From Cycas panzhihuaensis (lineage: Eukaryota; Cycadophyta): 64,000 nt of DNA. The DNA lies in contig CM041465.1 in assembly GCA_023213395.1 (NCBI GenBank), positions 179,745,741 to 179,809,740 of the forward strand. Direction: 5' to 3'. Of the stretch, positions 12,262-23,290 are shown piece after piece. The position numbers and the translations under genes are program-made. The notes beneath the pieces are model-generated. The model was not told the origin of the DNA. It made no database searches and saw nothing but the letters and a program-made list of their open reading frames with translations. Within the stretch, counting starts at the first letter, position 1. Each line of letters opens with the position of its first letter.

Positions 12262-12273
12262 TCCCCCTTTAAT
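12262..12273 (-). other. Polypurine tract of element C
   Basis: The plus strand reads TCCCCCTTTAAT; on the coding strand this is ATTAAAGGGGGA directly before the 3' LTR, the usual plus-strand primer. Confidence 0.8.
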
Positions 12274-12439
12274 GTGAATATGGGAAACCTGTAACGTATA
12301 GTAGTTGAGTTATCATGAAGGCTAGGACTATCCTATAGCTTCTTTATCCTTGTCAATACATCCCCCCTCAAGGATAACATTAGTGAGTCCAAGGCTGGTA
12401 TGCATCTTCATGAATTGATCTTCAGTGAGTGACTTAGTG

Positions 12440-12935
12440 AACACATCTACAAACTATAATTCACTCAGACAATAGTCGACCTATAACTTCCCTGACTTAA
12501 TCTACTTACGAATGTAATGGTGTTGAATCTCAATATGCTTTGTATGTGCATGAAACTATGGATTCTTTGATAGATGAATGGTACTCTGATTATCAACAAA
12601 GAGAATCGGATGTGCATTGGAAACACCAAGAAATTCCAAGAGACCTTGTAACCATACAACTTCTTTCACTCCATCACTGAGTCCTCGATATTCTACTTCT
12701 GTAGAAGATAGTGCCACTATTCGTTGCTTCTTTGACTGCCATAAAATAAATCCATTGCTAATACTAAATAGATATCCAGTAGTGGACTTCTGATCGTTAG
12801 AATCTCCTCCCCAATCAGCATCTGTGTAGCCATGCAACCTGATTTTCTCACATCTGCAGTATTCAAGACCAAGATTGATTGTCCCCTTCAAATATTTTAG
12901 AATCTGCTTTGCTACCACCAAATGAGGCTCTTGAG
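12440..12935 (-). pseudogene. Copia RNase H of element C
   Basis: The best-kept domain of C. The frame at 12556-12921 (121 codons) has G-Y-T-D-A-D-W-G-G-D, then K-S-T-T-G-Y, then S-S-T-E-V-E-Y, then V-D-N-Q-S-T-I-H-L-S-K-N-P. These are the three acidic active-site positions in order. The C-terminal tail toward 12440 continues with stops. Confidence 0.9.
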
Positions 12936-13880
12936 GATTCTACATATAGCGGGAAACTAATCCAATAATATATGAGATATCTGGCCTAGTATGAGTCAAA
13001 TAAATGAGACCCCCTACCAACTGGAAATATTTCATGCCATCTACAGAAGGTTGGGCCATATCCTTATGCAATCTTGTGCCTTTTACACATGGTGTTGTAA
13101 CAGGTTTACAGTGCTACATCCCAAATCTTTCTAGTAAGTTCTTCACATACTATGATTGCAACAATGTGATCTTATCTTCCATCTGCCTGATCTGAATGCC
13201 CAAGTAATAGTGAAGTTTCCCAAGATCTGTCATGTTAAATGAAGCTCCCAAATTGTATTTAACTTCAACTATAGCCTTGCCATGATTACCATCGATGATT
13301 AGATCATTCGCATACACCACGCAAGTAACTACGAGGGTCCCTCTTCTGTTTACATACAGATTTAGGTCGAGTTCTAAAATTTTAAAACCTTCAGCTTTCA
13401 ACTTAGCGTCTATTTTTTTATACCAAGCACATGGTGCTTGTTTCAGGCCATAGATTGATATCTTTAGATGACAAACAAGATGCTCTTGGCTATCCTTAAT
13501 GAATCCTAAAGGCTACGACATGTATATCTCCTCCTTAAGATCCCCATTAAGGAAAGCAGACTTAACGTCCATCTGGTGTAACTCCCAATCTAATGCAACT
13601 ACTAAGGAAATGAGTAAGTGAATCATTGTCATTCTAGAGATTGGTGCAAACATCTCCTCGTAGTCAATTCCTTCTTTCTGCTTGAATCCCTATGCAACAA
13701 GTCTGGCCTTATACTGGTCCACCTCTCCATCAGAGTAGAACTTTGTTTTATAGACTCACTTGCATCCAACAAGATTCTTTGACAAAGGTAGTGGGACTAA
13801 ATCCCATGTATCGTTCTTCATCAGAGAACCATATTCTTCCTCCTTTGCAGCTCTCCATCGTGGATCTCCTTTCACTTCAG
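12936..13880 (-). pseudogene. Copia reverse transcriptase of element C
   Basis: The N-terminal part (about 13870-13700) shows the copia start W-x-A-A-K-E-E, W-x-L-V-x-L-P and K-A-R-L-V-A. The middle has M-D-V-K-S-A-F-L-N-G and L-K-Q-A-P-x-A-W. The catalytic box lies in the open frame 13150-13401 and reads Y-A-N-D-L instead of Y-V-D-D-L, so one catalytic Asp is lost. Y-Y-L-G-I-Q-I follows. Only a few stops interrupt it. Confidence 0.88.
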
Positions 13881-15120
13881 TAAATAAAATAGGATCACTG
13901 GAGTTATTGGTATCTACCAGTAGAGTTTAACTCCCATGTTGTCTTTTGGTTTGTCTGTCATCAGTTAGGGTTTGCATCGCCACACCAGAATCTTTAAGAG
14001 TTTTCCTTGCCCATAAAGGTATAGAAAGACTCGTTGCTAGAGGTATTTCTTATCATGGCGGCTCCTTACTATTACTTGTCCCACTTGGTCCTGCTTCCTT
14101 AAGTGCTACAGTGACTGGCTCATCATCCTCTTCGCTTGAAGAATCTGGGAATGGGAGAAGTAGAGGGTAAAAAGGTTCCCTTGATGCTCTTTTAGCATGA
14201 TACGCCGATGACTCGTCAAACTTAACATCTTGACTAACCACAATCTTCTCCCCCTATAGATCCCATAGTCTATAGGCTTTGTTCTCCGTGCAATACCCCA
14301 TGAATATGCACTTCAGACTCTTTCGATCCAACTTCTTATGGGTATCATCAGGGATGTGGGCATATGCTATACACCCAAACATTCTCAAATGGCTAATGGT
14401 AGGCTTTTGACCTATCTATTTCTCTTCGGGGGTCATGTTGCGAACTGCCTGAGTGGGTACCTGATTTAAAATATAAATAGCAATTGCCACAACTTCTACC
14501 CAAAACTTTGGTGGCAAGTTTTTAGCATGTACTATACACCTCGCTATCTCCATCATGATACAGTTCTTTCTTTTAGCAACTCCATTCTGTTGTGGGGTAT
14601 AAGGGGCTATAAACTCGCGCTTTATACCATGGTTACGATAGAACTAATTAAACGTATGATTGTCGTATTCCTTACCATTATCACTTCGTAAAGGTTTTAT
14701 TTTCTTATTACTTTCATTTTCAACCATCGCTTTCCAATCATGGAAGTGATCAAATACGTCTGAATTATTCTTGAGAAAATAAACCCAAGTTTTCCTAGTA
14801 TAATCATCCACAAACACAAGTATATATTAGGCTCCTGATATCGAAGGGTTTGGTAATGGTCCCATAATGTCTAAGTGTATAAGCTCCAGCTTCTCCTTGG
14901 CTCTCCAAGCGTTATCCTGAGTAAAAGGATAGCGATGATGCTTGCAATACATACATCCTTCGCATATACCGTTTGAGTAGGAAATTGATGGGAGTCCTTC
15001 TACTATCTTCAACCTCCTTAGAAGTGTAATAATCTTGTAAGTAAGGTGCCCAAGGCGATTATGCCATAGTTTACTTTTGTCATCTGCACTGGCAACAAAG
15101 GTATAGGACTTCTTATGAGA
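13881..15120 (-). pseudogene. Copia integrase, pre-integrase zinc region and C-terminal linker of element C
   Basis: The frame at 14827-15012 holds the end of the gag-pre-integrase region (C-x-x-C-x-x-x-K-H-H-R-Y-P-F) and the first catalytic Asp in L-I-H-L-D-I-M-G-P. The rest of the core (about 14240-14830) is interrupted but keeps the R-S-D-N-G-x-E and N-G-V-A-K-R-x-N-like blocks. About 13881-14240 is a Ser/Glu/Pro-rich linker toward RT. Confidence 0.8.
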
Positions 15121-15500
15121 TTGAAACTTTTCAAATACTTAGAAGTTGTCCCTAACTTTCCCGGCAGCTACGATAACAAAGTTCTATTTTGGGTCCTTTA
15201 TTAGGCACTTATCATCATAGAGCTCCACTTTCATACCTTGTTTGTAGATCTCCAGAGCAGATAGAAGGTTTAATTACATCTTGGGTACATAATATACCCC
15301 AAAAAACTTGCCTCTTGCAATGGAAACTTCATTGATACCATCAACCAGCAACACACGAACATCTCCAAGAATGATCTCAGCACCACTTTGATTTTCTTTC
15401 AACATATCAAAGTTCTGCCTCTAGTAAGAGATGTGCTTCTACGCTCTAGAATCAAGTACCCAATAGTCTCTCTGATCTGTTTTGGCTGACAAGGTCTATG
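15121..15500 (-). pseudogene. Copia protease of element C, decayed
   Basis: The minus strand near 15440-15480 reads W-V-L-D-S-R-A before a H-I-S block. The copia active site is normally D-S-G-A, so the glycine is Arg here. The downstream part reads as the beta-rich protease tail leading into the gag-pre-integrase region. Confidence 0.6.
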
Positions 15501-16314
15501 CTTAGATGCAATGAGCAACAACACTCTTTCTTTTATCATCCTGGTTACCTTTGTGTTTGTCACAATGTTTGAACTAACAATTCTTCTTGTGGTGGCTATC
15601 CTTCTTGTAGTAATTGCACTTTCTATTAAACTTCTTCTTGTCTTGAGAGCCTTTTCCACACTGTTGTGTGATCTTCTTCTCCTTAGGGGCCTCCTTTCTC
15701 TGAGATTTCATGGCTAAGGCCTGACTTGAACCAGAAACTCTAAGCAAACCATGATGTTTAAGCTTGGCATCCTCTACTAGAATTAGGTTTTTAAATCCAT
15801 CAAAAGTTTCTGACTCCATCACTTTGTCTCTACCGTAAATGGTCTGGAATGTGGCGAACGTAGCTAGTAATTTCAACATGATTATCGTAAACAAGAGTGC
15901 ATCATCGATCGAGTTATACTTTAACTCTTCTAGCTTGTTCTTCAAGTCAGTTATTTTATTTAGGTAGGAGCTGATAGTGTTCTCATCCTTAACTTTTGAA
16001 TTGAGTAGTTCCAACATCAGAGCAAGACACCTATTCATCTTCTTCTTCTTAAAAGTATCACACAACTTCGTCTAAATCTTAGTTGGGTCATCTAAATTGT
16101 GAACTAGAGCCCTCTGGTCTGGCACCAGTGAGAGTTTTAGTAATCCAATGGCCATATATTACTTCTCTTCAAGTTTGATATGCTTCTTATGGTCAAGTGG
16201 GACTGAAACAAGCTTCGCCTTGGTGATTCCCCAAAGTTGGTTCACCATCAAAATAAGCTCCATATTAGCCTTCTATTTGCTGAAATTATTACCATTAAAG
16301 ATAACTTTAGGCAT
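15501..16314 (-). pseudogene. Copia Gag of element C, decayed
   Basis: The start is taken at ATG 16312-16314 (M-P-K-V-I-F-N-G-N-N-F-x-K-x-K-A-N-M-E), the usual copia Gag opening. A 163-codon open piece (15574-16065) covers the middle. It ends in a zinc knuckle read as C-N-Y-Y-K-K-D-S-H-H-K-K-N-C; the second Cys (Tyr) and the Gly (Ser) of C-x2-C-x3-G-H-x4-C are changed. Confidence 0.85.
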
Positions 16315-17907
16315 AAGCTTCTCCTTCTCGAATGATAGGCTACAATGTGAAGCATACAACACTAAACAAACATATTAAGGACAAAAATGGACCCTTGTGA
16401 CCTCCTCTACCTCACGAGCATGCTTCCAAAGGGACCTAACACAGATTATACCCACGTTAAGTAAGACACCGATTATTTTTCTCTTCTTATCCATCAACGA
16501 ATGACCTTAAATAGCCATTAAATGTCACAACTGACACTTTAAAATGGCTAAAAGCATGTACTCCAGAACAAAGATGCCTCCATACGATGATGGTACATGG
16601 TCTCCAAGTCAAAACATCACAAAAAAAACTCCTTAGTTTGTACTCAAAATGGCTCAAGGATACATCAAGTATCTCTCACTATTGACATGCATTAATAGTT
16701 CAAAGGGCTTTTATAAAGTTGAATTGAGATCAGAATATGCCAAAAGGCATATTCCAAAAGTGATGATTTTTCAAGGAACTCGTACCCTTTTAACTTCAGT
16801 CACATGCTTAAGTATCCTCTAAAAGTCACACTACTTGAGGAGAGGGGCATGGTTATTCAACACACCTTGTTGCTCTATGCGCTATCACCAAGTGGTCTAT
16901 ATCACCCGTACAGCTGGTAAGGCTTCAACGCAGCCAAGACATGTATGCTGAGTACTTGGACAGCCTCTAAACAGCCACAGTTATCAATAAACTAGCACAT
17001 AAAGTGCCTAGCCAAGAGGAAATATGCCAAATCAATCCTTAACAGGCAAACAACTCCCTTGAAAATGACCCAATCAGCTTCTAAAGGTGCTTAGACACCA
17101 AGAAAACCACTTGGCCAGTCCTAGACAGTCACAAAGAGTGCCCAACTAGTCCTAAATCCACCCAGTCACTCTCTAATCACATCAAAATGCACTCAGCCAT
17201 CATCTAAAGCACTAAAAATAGCCTTAGAATAGTTGTATAGCCTTTATTTAATGTACACATACCTCAACAAGTCCCACAAATAGCCCAACAACTTAACAAC
17301 ACCAAGATGTCAGGTCAAAAGTGTGTTTTCAGTGCAGATATGGGGTCATATACCCACAGATAAAGACGCTAGAACCCAAAAATTTCAGTGAAAGACACCT
17401 TATACTACTATGTACTTCTCTTAATCTCAGTATAGAGGACTGGAAACTATCTAAAAATACTCCAATCTCTTCCTTATATATACTAACGAAGGCAACACCA
17501 GAAGAAGCTTTATTTTTATTGAGTTTTATAGTGCTTTGAGTGGGAATACCCTAAACTTACTTGTATGAAAGAGGGTTGTCCTTAATGTTGCTAAATCACC
17601 ATCAATACATGTTCTACATGCTTGAATCATCTCAACAGATCATCCATCATCTTCGAATAACCCCAAACGGGCTAACTCAACCACCAACGTGGTCTTCACA
17701 CTTGAATACCAACTCCAATAACCCTTACAGTTTGTTGAATAGTGATCTCCACTGCTCCAACAACCATTGATTTTTCTATGTCTGCTTCTGCACGATGCTG
17801 GGGTTAATGGACCCTTAAGACTCGGCTTGGGTTAGATAGCGTTACCCAGTAACCAACAATTCCACCACCCCACTCACCATCAAGCTTCAGTTGTGTAAGA
17901 CCTTACT
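16315..17907 (-). other. 5' leader of element C
   Basis: About 1.6 kb between the primer site and gag with no supported coding frame. It is rich in CAACT/CAGT-like words on the plus strand. The short plus-strand frames at 17321-17539 and 17561-17770 have no recognisable content. Confidence 0.6.
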
Positions 17908-17919
17908 GCTCTGATGCCA
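17908..17919 (-). other. Primer binding site of element C
   Basis: The coding strand reads TGGCATCAGAGC directly after the 5' LTR. This is one base from TGGTATCAGAGC, the complement of the initiator tRNA-Met 3' end. Confidence 0.88.
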
Positions 17920-18280
17920 TGTTTAGGAATATGAAATCATACACAAATGTTCCCATATGTAGGATCTTTAACTATACATAGCAAACAACAAATAGAAAAC
18001 ATAGAAAAAAAATGCACAGTATATAAGTATTTACGTGGGAAACCCTTTCGAGAAAAAACCCACCACAAAGAGGATCCTTAATGGATCAATTGATATTACA
18101 CAATGAATACTTAGATGATGAATATACAAGACCTCAAGGCTTTTATACTCTCCAAGAGGTGTCACTCGATTAGGGTTGTGACCCTCCAAATAAGTCCCAC
18201 CTTTTGGCTCACACCCTTTCACACAATTAAACCACATTAATATTAATTAAGTGGCTTAATAACTAACTGCCACGCTAACA
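17920..18280 (-). repeat. 5' LTR of element C
   Basis: TG...CA bounded (TGTTTAGGAATATG to GCTAACA on the plus strand), pair of 11910-12261. Confidence 0.93.
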
Positions 18281-18285
18281 AAATT
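18281..18285. repeat. Target site duplication of element C, right copy
   Basis: AAATT, matching 11905-11909. Confidence 0.9.
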
Positions 18286-19652
18286 TCCTTTTAAAATAAG
18301 AGAGAAATAAAAGGAATGAAGTCAAGCAAGAATAATACTAATAACTTTCTATAACTTTTTCCCTATTAATGAGCTCCTGCCTCAGAATGGCTTTCCTTCT
18401 TTTATGTAATCAAATTTCTTTAAAATTTTCCTTTAAAACAAAGAAAGGAAAAGGAGAAATAAGAACAACAAGCTTAACAATATCCATAAGTGAGCTAATA
18501 CAAAAGTAGGGCTCTTAGGGATTTGGATAGCTATAAAAGAATGAGAAAGAGTAGTTATCAAGTCAATGAAGAGATAAGTATTCTTCACAATAATCTACCC
18601 CCTTTTATCCCATAAAAGGTAGACCTTTTAGCCAAATTCCCAAGAAAGAAAATAAATACAAAGGCACTTTGAATATCACCAAGAAGAAATAAAAGATTCT
18701 AAGTACAAATAGTCATAAAAGAGTAGAATAATTGTAAGAGTTCATAATAAGAAAGGTCTTACTAGGAAAAAAGAAGTTTGAAGCTAAAAGATTTATAAGA
18801 ATTTGAGTATTTTGAGAAGCATCAAACATTGAAGTCTGATTAGAAGTGAAACAACAACCAAAGCTTCAAAATCTTTCTCCTGATTTCACCCTTTTTCTTA
18901 AAAAAAAAACTTTCCAAATGGTAGTAGTAAAGTCTCTCAAAACTTCTCAAGAAGCACCTCCAAAAACTTGATCTCTAGGCTCATAAACTATAAAAATAAT
19001 AGCAAACAATAGGGTTTCCATGAGTTCTAGGCATGATTCGGATAGGTTTCCATCAAATTTGTGTGGTGACATATAGAAAACTGATGTGCTAGAAAAGTTT
19101 TACATGCATAATAGTTAAAAATGTGGTCGTTCATGTTTTTGAAGAGCCAAAAATATGATCTTCTTTATAAAATGCGATCAATCATATTTTTTGCAAGACC
19201 AAAAACATGATAAATGAGAAAATAAAAATGGATGATTAAAAATTCAAAGAATAGTTTTTATTGATAAATTTTAGTACAAATGACTTTATTAATGAGAAAA
19301 AATACCCCATAAAAGGATGAAAGCAATAAGTGCATACCTAAAAAATTGACCAAAAAAGATAATTTAAGAGTGAAATCAAGATAAAAGTAATGAAGTAGAA
19401 TGTTTTAAAGGAAGAAATGATTATGAATGATCATGAAAGAGAATTTTAATACCATAGTTATTAGTCATCAGTAGGTGATAGCATAATAATACATCCATCA
19501 TCATTCAACATACATCATCAATGAAATCAATGTAACATTTCATCAAAACATGGACTAATATAAATAAAACAAACCTTAAACTAATCATTTTTCATATGAA
19601 GGAATATAAGAACCCAAGTAAAAGTGATGAGGGATAGGTTTTGGAAAAATAT

Positions 19653-19664
19653 TTGCCCCCTTGA
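19653..19664 (-). other. Polypurine tract of X2
   Basis: The plus strand reads TTTGCCCCCTTG, so the coding strand has CAAGGGGGCAAA directly before the LTR start. It fixes the right edge of the shared LTR. Confidence 0.75.
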
Positions 19665-20981
19665 CAATTGAAACTCCTACTTCAAAAGGGAAGTAAGATG
19701 GTAAAAGGTGACAATAATAAGACTGAAAGATTTTCTATTAGGTGAAAGATATGAGATGTAGTATGTAAATGATGGTTTACTAATTTACAAAATAACTATA
19801 ATCAAGTAAAACAAACATTCTACAAAAACAAGTTAAAGAAATCTTACCTAAAAGATAACCCAAATGGACTATGTTCTCATTCACTCAATACAAAAGCAAT
19901 AATGAATGCCCACAAACTGGATGGGATTTAAGAATCTAACTGGTCATAGTTTGTCTCTCATTAACCATGATTCAGAGGAAAGTCATTTTATTAGAGCATA
20001 AAGGATAGAATGTCATAGTTTTTAGGCTCATTAATAGGTGACCTTTTGGAGCCTTAGACTACCATAGTTTCAACTCATCAGTAGGTGACTTTTCATAGCC
20101 TTTCATCATAGTTTAAACTCATTAACTGGGTGAAGGACTTTGAAGCTTGATTATCATAGTTTAAGATCATCAACAATTAGATTTCAAAGCATTCCTATTA
20201 TAATTTAGGCTCTTTAATAGGTAAAATGGCTTAGAGCATTTTGGAGACAAGTACAAAAGTTGATCTAAAAGAAAATAAATGAAAGATGTAGCATTCAGGT
20301 CTCCAAAAAGATCCATGGAAGATAAATGTATTAAAGTTGATAATTGAGCCTAATGGATAAAATACAAATCCTTTCACTATTCCATAGTGATTTTATTTGA
20401 GAATGTTGATTATAGAAGAATAAAATTCACTTGGGTAGATCTAATAGTTGGGAGAAAAAATATTTATTCAAAAAAGAGAGAAAAGCCCCCCCTTTTATTA
20501 AGAAAAAGAGAAATATTAAATTTCATTTTTATAGGAGGGAGTTAGAAAATCGAGCTATCTGAGGGCATTTTCTCTCACTCTTCAAGGTAATCTGAAGCTA
20601 TTTTAGTGGAGGATTAGATCCACAAGATAAATATTAGCAGGATATAGTAAGCAGTTAGATATCTAGTAAGTTCACTTCATAAATTTAATTTTAAAATTAA
20701 ATTTTATAGTCAAAAATATGATTTTATAGTATGAAAAGCGTAAAGGTATAACTAAAAATGTGAGAACTCTATCAAAAATGATATCAAATGATTAATAGTG
20801 TAATTATGAAAATCATATTTTTAGACAACAAATTACATTTTTTACAATGAAGTTACATTTTTTAATAGATAATTGTATTTTTAACTAACTCGCTACATTT
20901 TTTAACTTAACAAAAAGAAAATTAAAAATTAAAGTTTTTTATAGCATGAAAATCAAATCCTAATGTAATTTTTTTTCTATA
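19665..20981 (-). other. Non-coding region between polypurine tract and antisense gene, X2
   Basis: About 1.3 kb with no coding frame. It contains degenerate CATAGTTT repeats (19944-20230), a T-rich and A-rich tail, and a cluster of TACATTTTTTA words (about 20828-20910). The right end (from about 20957) matches the first bases of the window, so the same region of X1 lies left of base 1. Confidence 0.6.
19944..20230. repeat. Degenerate CATAGTTT...CTCAT..A..AGGTGA repeats
   Basis: Six imperfect copies start near 19944, 20013, 20063, 20107, 20154 and 20199, spaced about 40-70 bases. Each reads roughly CATAGTTT, a few bases, CTCATCA, GTAGGTGA. One more copy lies in the LTR at 19453-19480 and in its partner at 54487-54515. 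Confidence 0.6.
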
Positions 20982-22566
20982 ATGTAGCCTCTAGAGAGAG
21001 TAGATACACAAGAAAATGAGGGATTGGCTGCTAAGGAGCTAGTTGGTCAATTAGATGAGGTAGATTAGGCTATATTGCAAGCTTGTGAACTATCTTGAAT
21101 GAGGGAGTCAACACAACTAATGATGGAGTACCAGATATTACATGATTTTGTTGGTTGTTGGATCCTGGGATGAAATGTTTTCAAGATAAGGGTGATTAGA
21201 GACATACATGTCACTTTGAGGGATGTAAGAAGGATATTAGAAGTGAGTTGGCATAAAGAGAGGATCATACTCAATAGAGTAGTAGATGATGAGTCTCAGA
21301 TAACTTGCAGTCAATACTTGACTAGTTTTACTGATGAGTTTGGTTTACATGAGATATCCATTAAGGCAATATGGATTATAGAGGGGATCCCTATCATATG
21401 GAGGATTATTACCTTTATCATTATATATAGGATTGCTAGAACCTAGAACTTCATAGGGGTTCCAGCTTAGTGGGTTGGGGTGGTAAGGAGATGTGAGCAA
21501 GGAGTTTAGATAAATTAGGGGCAATATATAGTAGATAGTATATGCATTCAGGTATCCTAGATTAGGAGGTAGGGTAGAGGAGGATTCTCACACAACTCGA
21601 TCTTGATGTATTAGTTATATAATTATATTCCTTTAAAGAGACTAGGAGGAGTACTAAGAGAGCTGACAGTTATGGATCTAGGGATGAATAGGTTGCATAT
21701 GAGAGCTCAAATCCATAACAGGATAGCCACCCTAGCAAGGAGTACATACAATCCTCTATTTAGGATTATTATGAGGCAACTGGTATAGGACATATATGAG
21801 GGGTTGTTAGTATGGAGTGATGATGAGGTAGATGTAGTGGAGAAAGGAGTAGTAGAGGCCCCTATCACTGGTAGAGGGAGAGGGAGGGGGAGAGGGAGAA
21901 AGAGAGGAGGTGGAGGTGATGACGAGATGGGTCGAGGAGGGAGAGGAGAAGCATCGACCAGTAGAGGAGAGAGAGGGAGTTAAGAGGTGCTCAAAAGGGT
22001 AGGTGGATCTCCACATAGAGTTAGAGAAGGCTCCATACAAATCATGGAGCTAGGCTCAACAGATGAGCAGGGGCAATGGGGAGGGAGTAGAGTAGGAGAT
22101 GGGGTGCATTCTCAAGAGGCTCCCTAAGACCCTTAGGATAATAGAGTCTCACAACCTAAGGAGGAGATGATAGAAGAGCCAGTAGGAGGAGGTGAGCCAG
22201 CAAGTATGTCAGTTAATTAATTTTAAATGTGTTGAGTTATATTTCTTCTTGATTATCTACCCTCTACATAGAAGACTAATCATGATTTACATGTGTTCTA
22301 TGGACAGCTGATAAGAGCATGACTATGGTGGAGGTGAGGTGTATACTAAACTCAATATTTCCTTATATACCCATAGTAGAAGAGGTTTTAACATGGAACA
22401 TAGTAGATCATACACTCCTAGGTCACTGTATTAACTACTTCAGTCATGCACTTTGAGCTTGAGACATATTCCAGGATATGAGAGTGGAGCTAAGACTATG
22501 AGAGTCAGAGCTTAAGGCAATTGAGGATGAGAAATGTCATTTATGCAGAATGACAATGGCATAGGT
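20982..22566 (+). pseudogene. Antisense gene of X2, exon 1 and start of exon 2 (split by element A)
   Basis: Better kept than the X1 copy. ATG 20982-20984 opens a frame with a TAG as second codon. A long open stretch at 21192-21446 (84 codons) includes N-R-V-V-D-D-E-S-Q. An Arg/Gly-rich stretch follows near 21860-21960 (R-G-R-G-R-G-R-G-R). An intron with GTATGT donor and ACAG acceptor (22204-22307) joins to a second exon in the same frame. That exon is interrupted at 22566 by element A and resumes at 42987. The product family is unknown; weak likeness to plant mobile domain proteins is only an impression. Confidence 0.6.
22204..22307 (+). other. Putative intron of the X2 antisense gene
   Basis: A 104-base stretch beginning GTATGT and ending GGACAG, T-rich inside. 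Removing it joins exon 1 (ending ...E-P-A) to an open frame that continues D-K-S-M-T. X1 keeps the same length and frame relation but has lost both splice dinucleotides. Confidence 0.5.
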
Positions 22567-22571
22567 AGGAG
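22567..22571. repeat. Target site duplication of element A, left copy
   Basis: AGGAG, against AGTAG at 42982-42986. The empty site in X1 (near 1616-1621) reads AGGAG, so the right copy carries the mutation. Confidence 0.85.
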
Positions 22572-22753
22572 TGTCAAAATGTTAGACAAAAGATAGATGA
22601 AGAATGCTTGATGATTATCATTAAGAGATCAAGTGAATAAATAAAATTAGGGTTTATAACCGACTTGTAACTGAAATACATCAAAAGGACATGTGTGTGT
22701 TGGTTATATACATTAAATGTCTATGACATAAGATAAAACATTACATTCTAACA
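22572..22753 (-). repeat. 3' LTR of element A
   Basis: TGTCAAAATG to ATTCTAACA on the plus strand, 182 bp, same length as its partner. Confidence 0.93.
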
Positions 22754-22765
22754 CCGTCTCTTAAT
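22754..22765 (-). other. Polypurine tract of element A
   Basis: The plus strand reads CCGTCTCTTAAT, so TTAAGAGACGG stands directly before the 3' LTR on the coding strand. It is a weak purine tract. Confidence 0.55.
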
Positions 22766-22789
22766 ATTTTATCCTATTATATTTATTTC

Positions 22790-23290
22790 ATCTCTAAGTA
22801 TTTGGAATTTTTCTTTTCTAAGTGGTTTGGTTAATATATCTGCCACATATTCATCTATAGGATAATATACAAGATCCACTTCTTTGTTCTGGACCTTTTC
22901 TCTAATAAAGTGATGTTGAACCTCTATGTGTTTGGTTCAGGCATGAAATACAAGATTCTTGGTGAGTTGATGGTACTCTGATTGTTGTAGTGAAGTATGG
23001 TTGCTTCCTTTTAAGTCTTCATCAAATCATTCAAAAGTTGTCTAAGCCATACTACTTTAGTGGTTACATTGACAGTTGATTTATACTCAACTTTTATGGA
23101 TGATAATGCTATAATGGCTTGTTTTTTGCTACTCTAGGATATTGGTGAAGATCCTAGGAACAAGCAATATCCACTAGTTAACTTCCTTTGTTCTTTGTCA
23201 CCTACACAGTCTGAATCACAAAACCCTATTTACTAAAGAGTTTTTCCTTTTGGAAATACCAGTTTGAACTCTGTCATACCTTTTAGATGC
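22790..23290 (-). pseudogene. Copia RNase H of element A, decayed
   Basis: No long open frame remains. On the minus strand the order is readable: a Y-C-V-x-D-x-x-D-like block, an E-Y-K-S-T block, an N-Q-S-T block near 22975-22990, T-K-H-I-E-V, and a terminal A-D-I-L-T-K-P-L run near 22840. Confidence 0.7.

Larger units (their letters stand above)
11910..18280 (-). mobile_element. Ty1/copia retrotransposon C, full structure
   Basis: A 6.37-kb minus-strand copia element with two LTRs (352 and 361 bp), an exact 5-bp target duplication AAATT, a primer site, a polypurine tract, and gag-protease-integrase-RT-RNase H in copia order. It interrupts the shared LTR of the X array; the empty site is visible in X2 near 53335-53345. 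Hand count gives about 34 differences between its LTRs (roughly 10%). Point stops and small shifts break the coding region, but no large piece is missing. Confidence 0.95.
1..19652 (-). mobile_element. Ty3/Gypsy Tat-like retrotransposon, copy X1 (3' end cut by window edge)
   Basis: A minus-strand Ty3-type element, read right to left: gag (starts near 10925), protease, a long linker, RT, RNase H, integrase and a second archaeal-type RNase H (to about 2690). A plus-strand antisense gene (26-1787) follows. Two RNase H domains plus an antisense gene near the 3' LTR are known from the plant Tat group (Ogre, Retand, Grande). The 5' LTR is taken as about 11242-19652, split by copia element C. The 3' LTR would lie left of base 1. 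Every frame carries stops, so the copy is dead. The whole layout recurs in X2, which allows domain-by-domain comparison. Confidence 0.85.
11242..19652 (-). repeat. LTR of the Tat-like element, shared by X1 (5') and X2 (3'), split by element C
   Basis: After removing C (11910-18280) and one copy of its target duplication, about 2.0 kb remain. They align over their length with 52659-54675, the right-hand LTR of X2. The right end (19652) is well supported: it lies directly against a polypurine tract (19653-19664), and the X2 homology stops at the corresponding base (54675). The terminal CA is TA in both. The left end is a guess, based on the first TG after the gag leader. Only one LTR length separates X1 gag from the X2 antisense gene. 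Confidence 0.6.

Noticed and set aside
13946-14170. Plus-strand frame of 74 codons in C
   Set aside because: Shadow of the Ser/Glu/Pro-rich integrase-RT linker of C.
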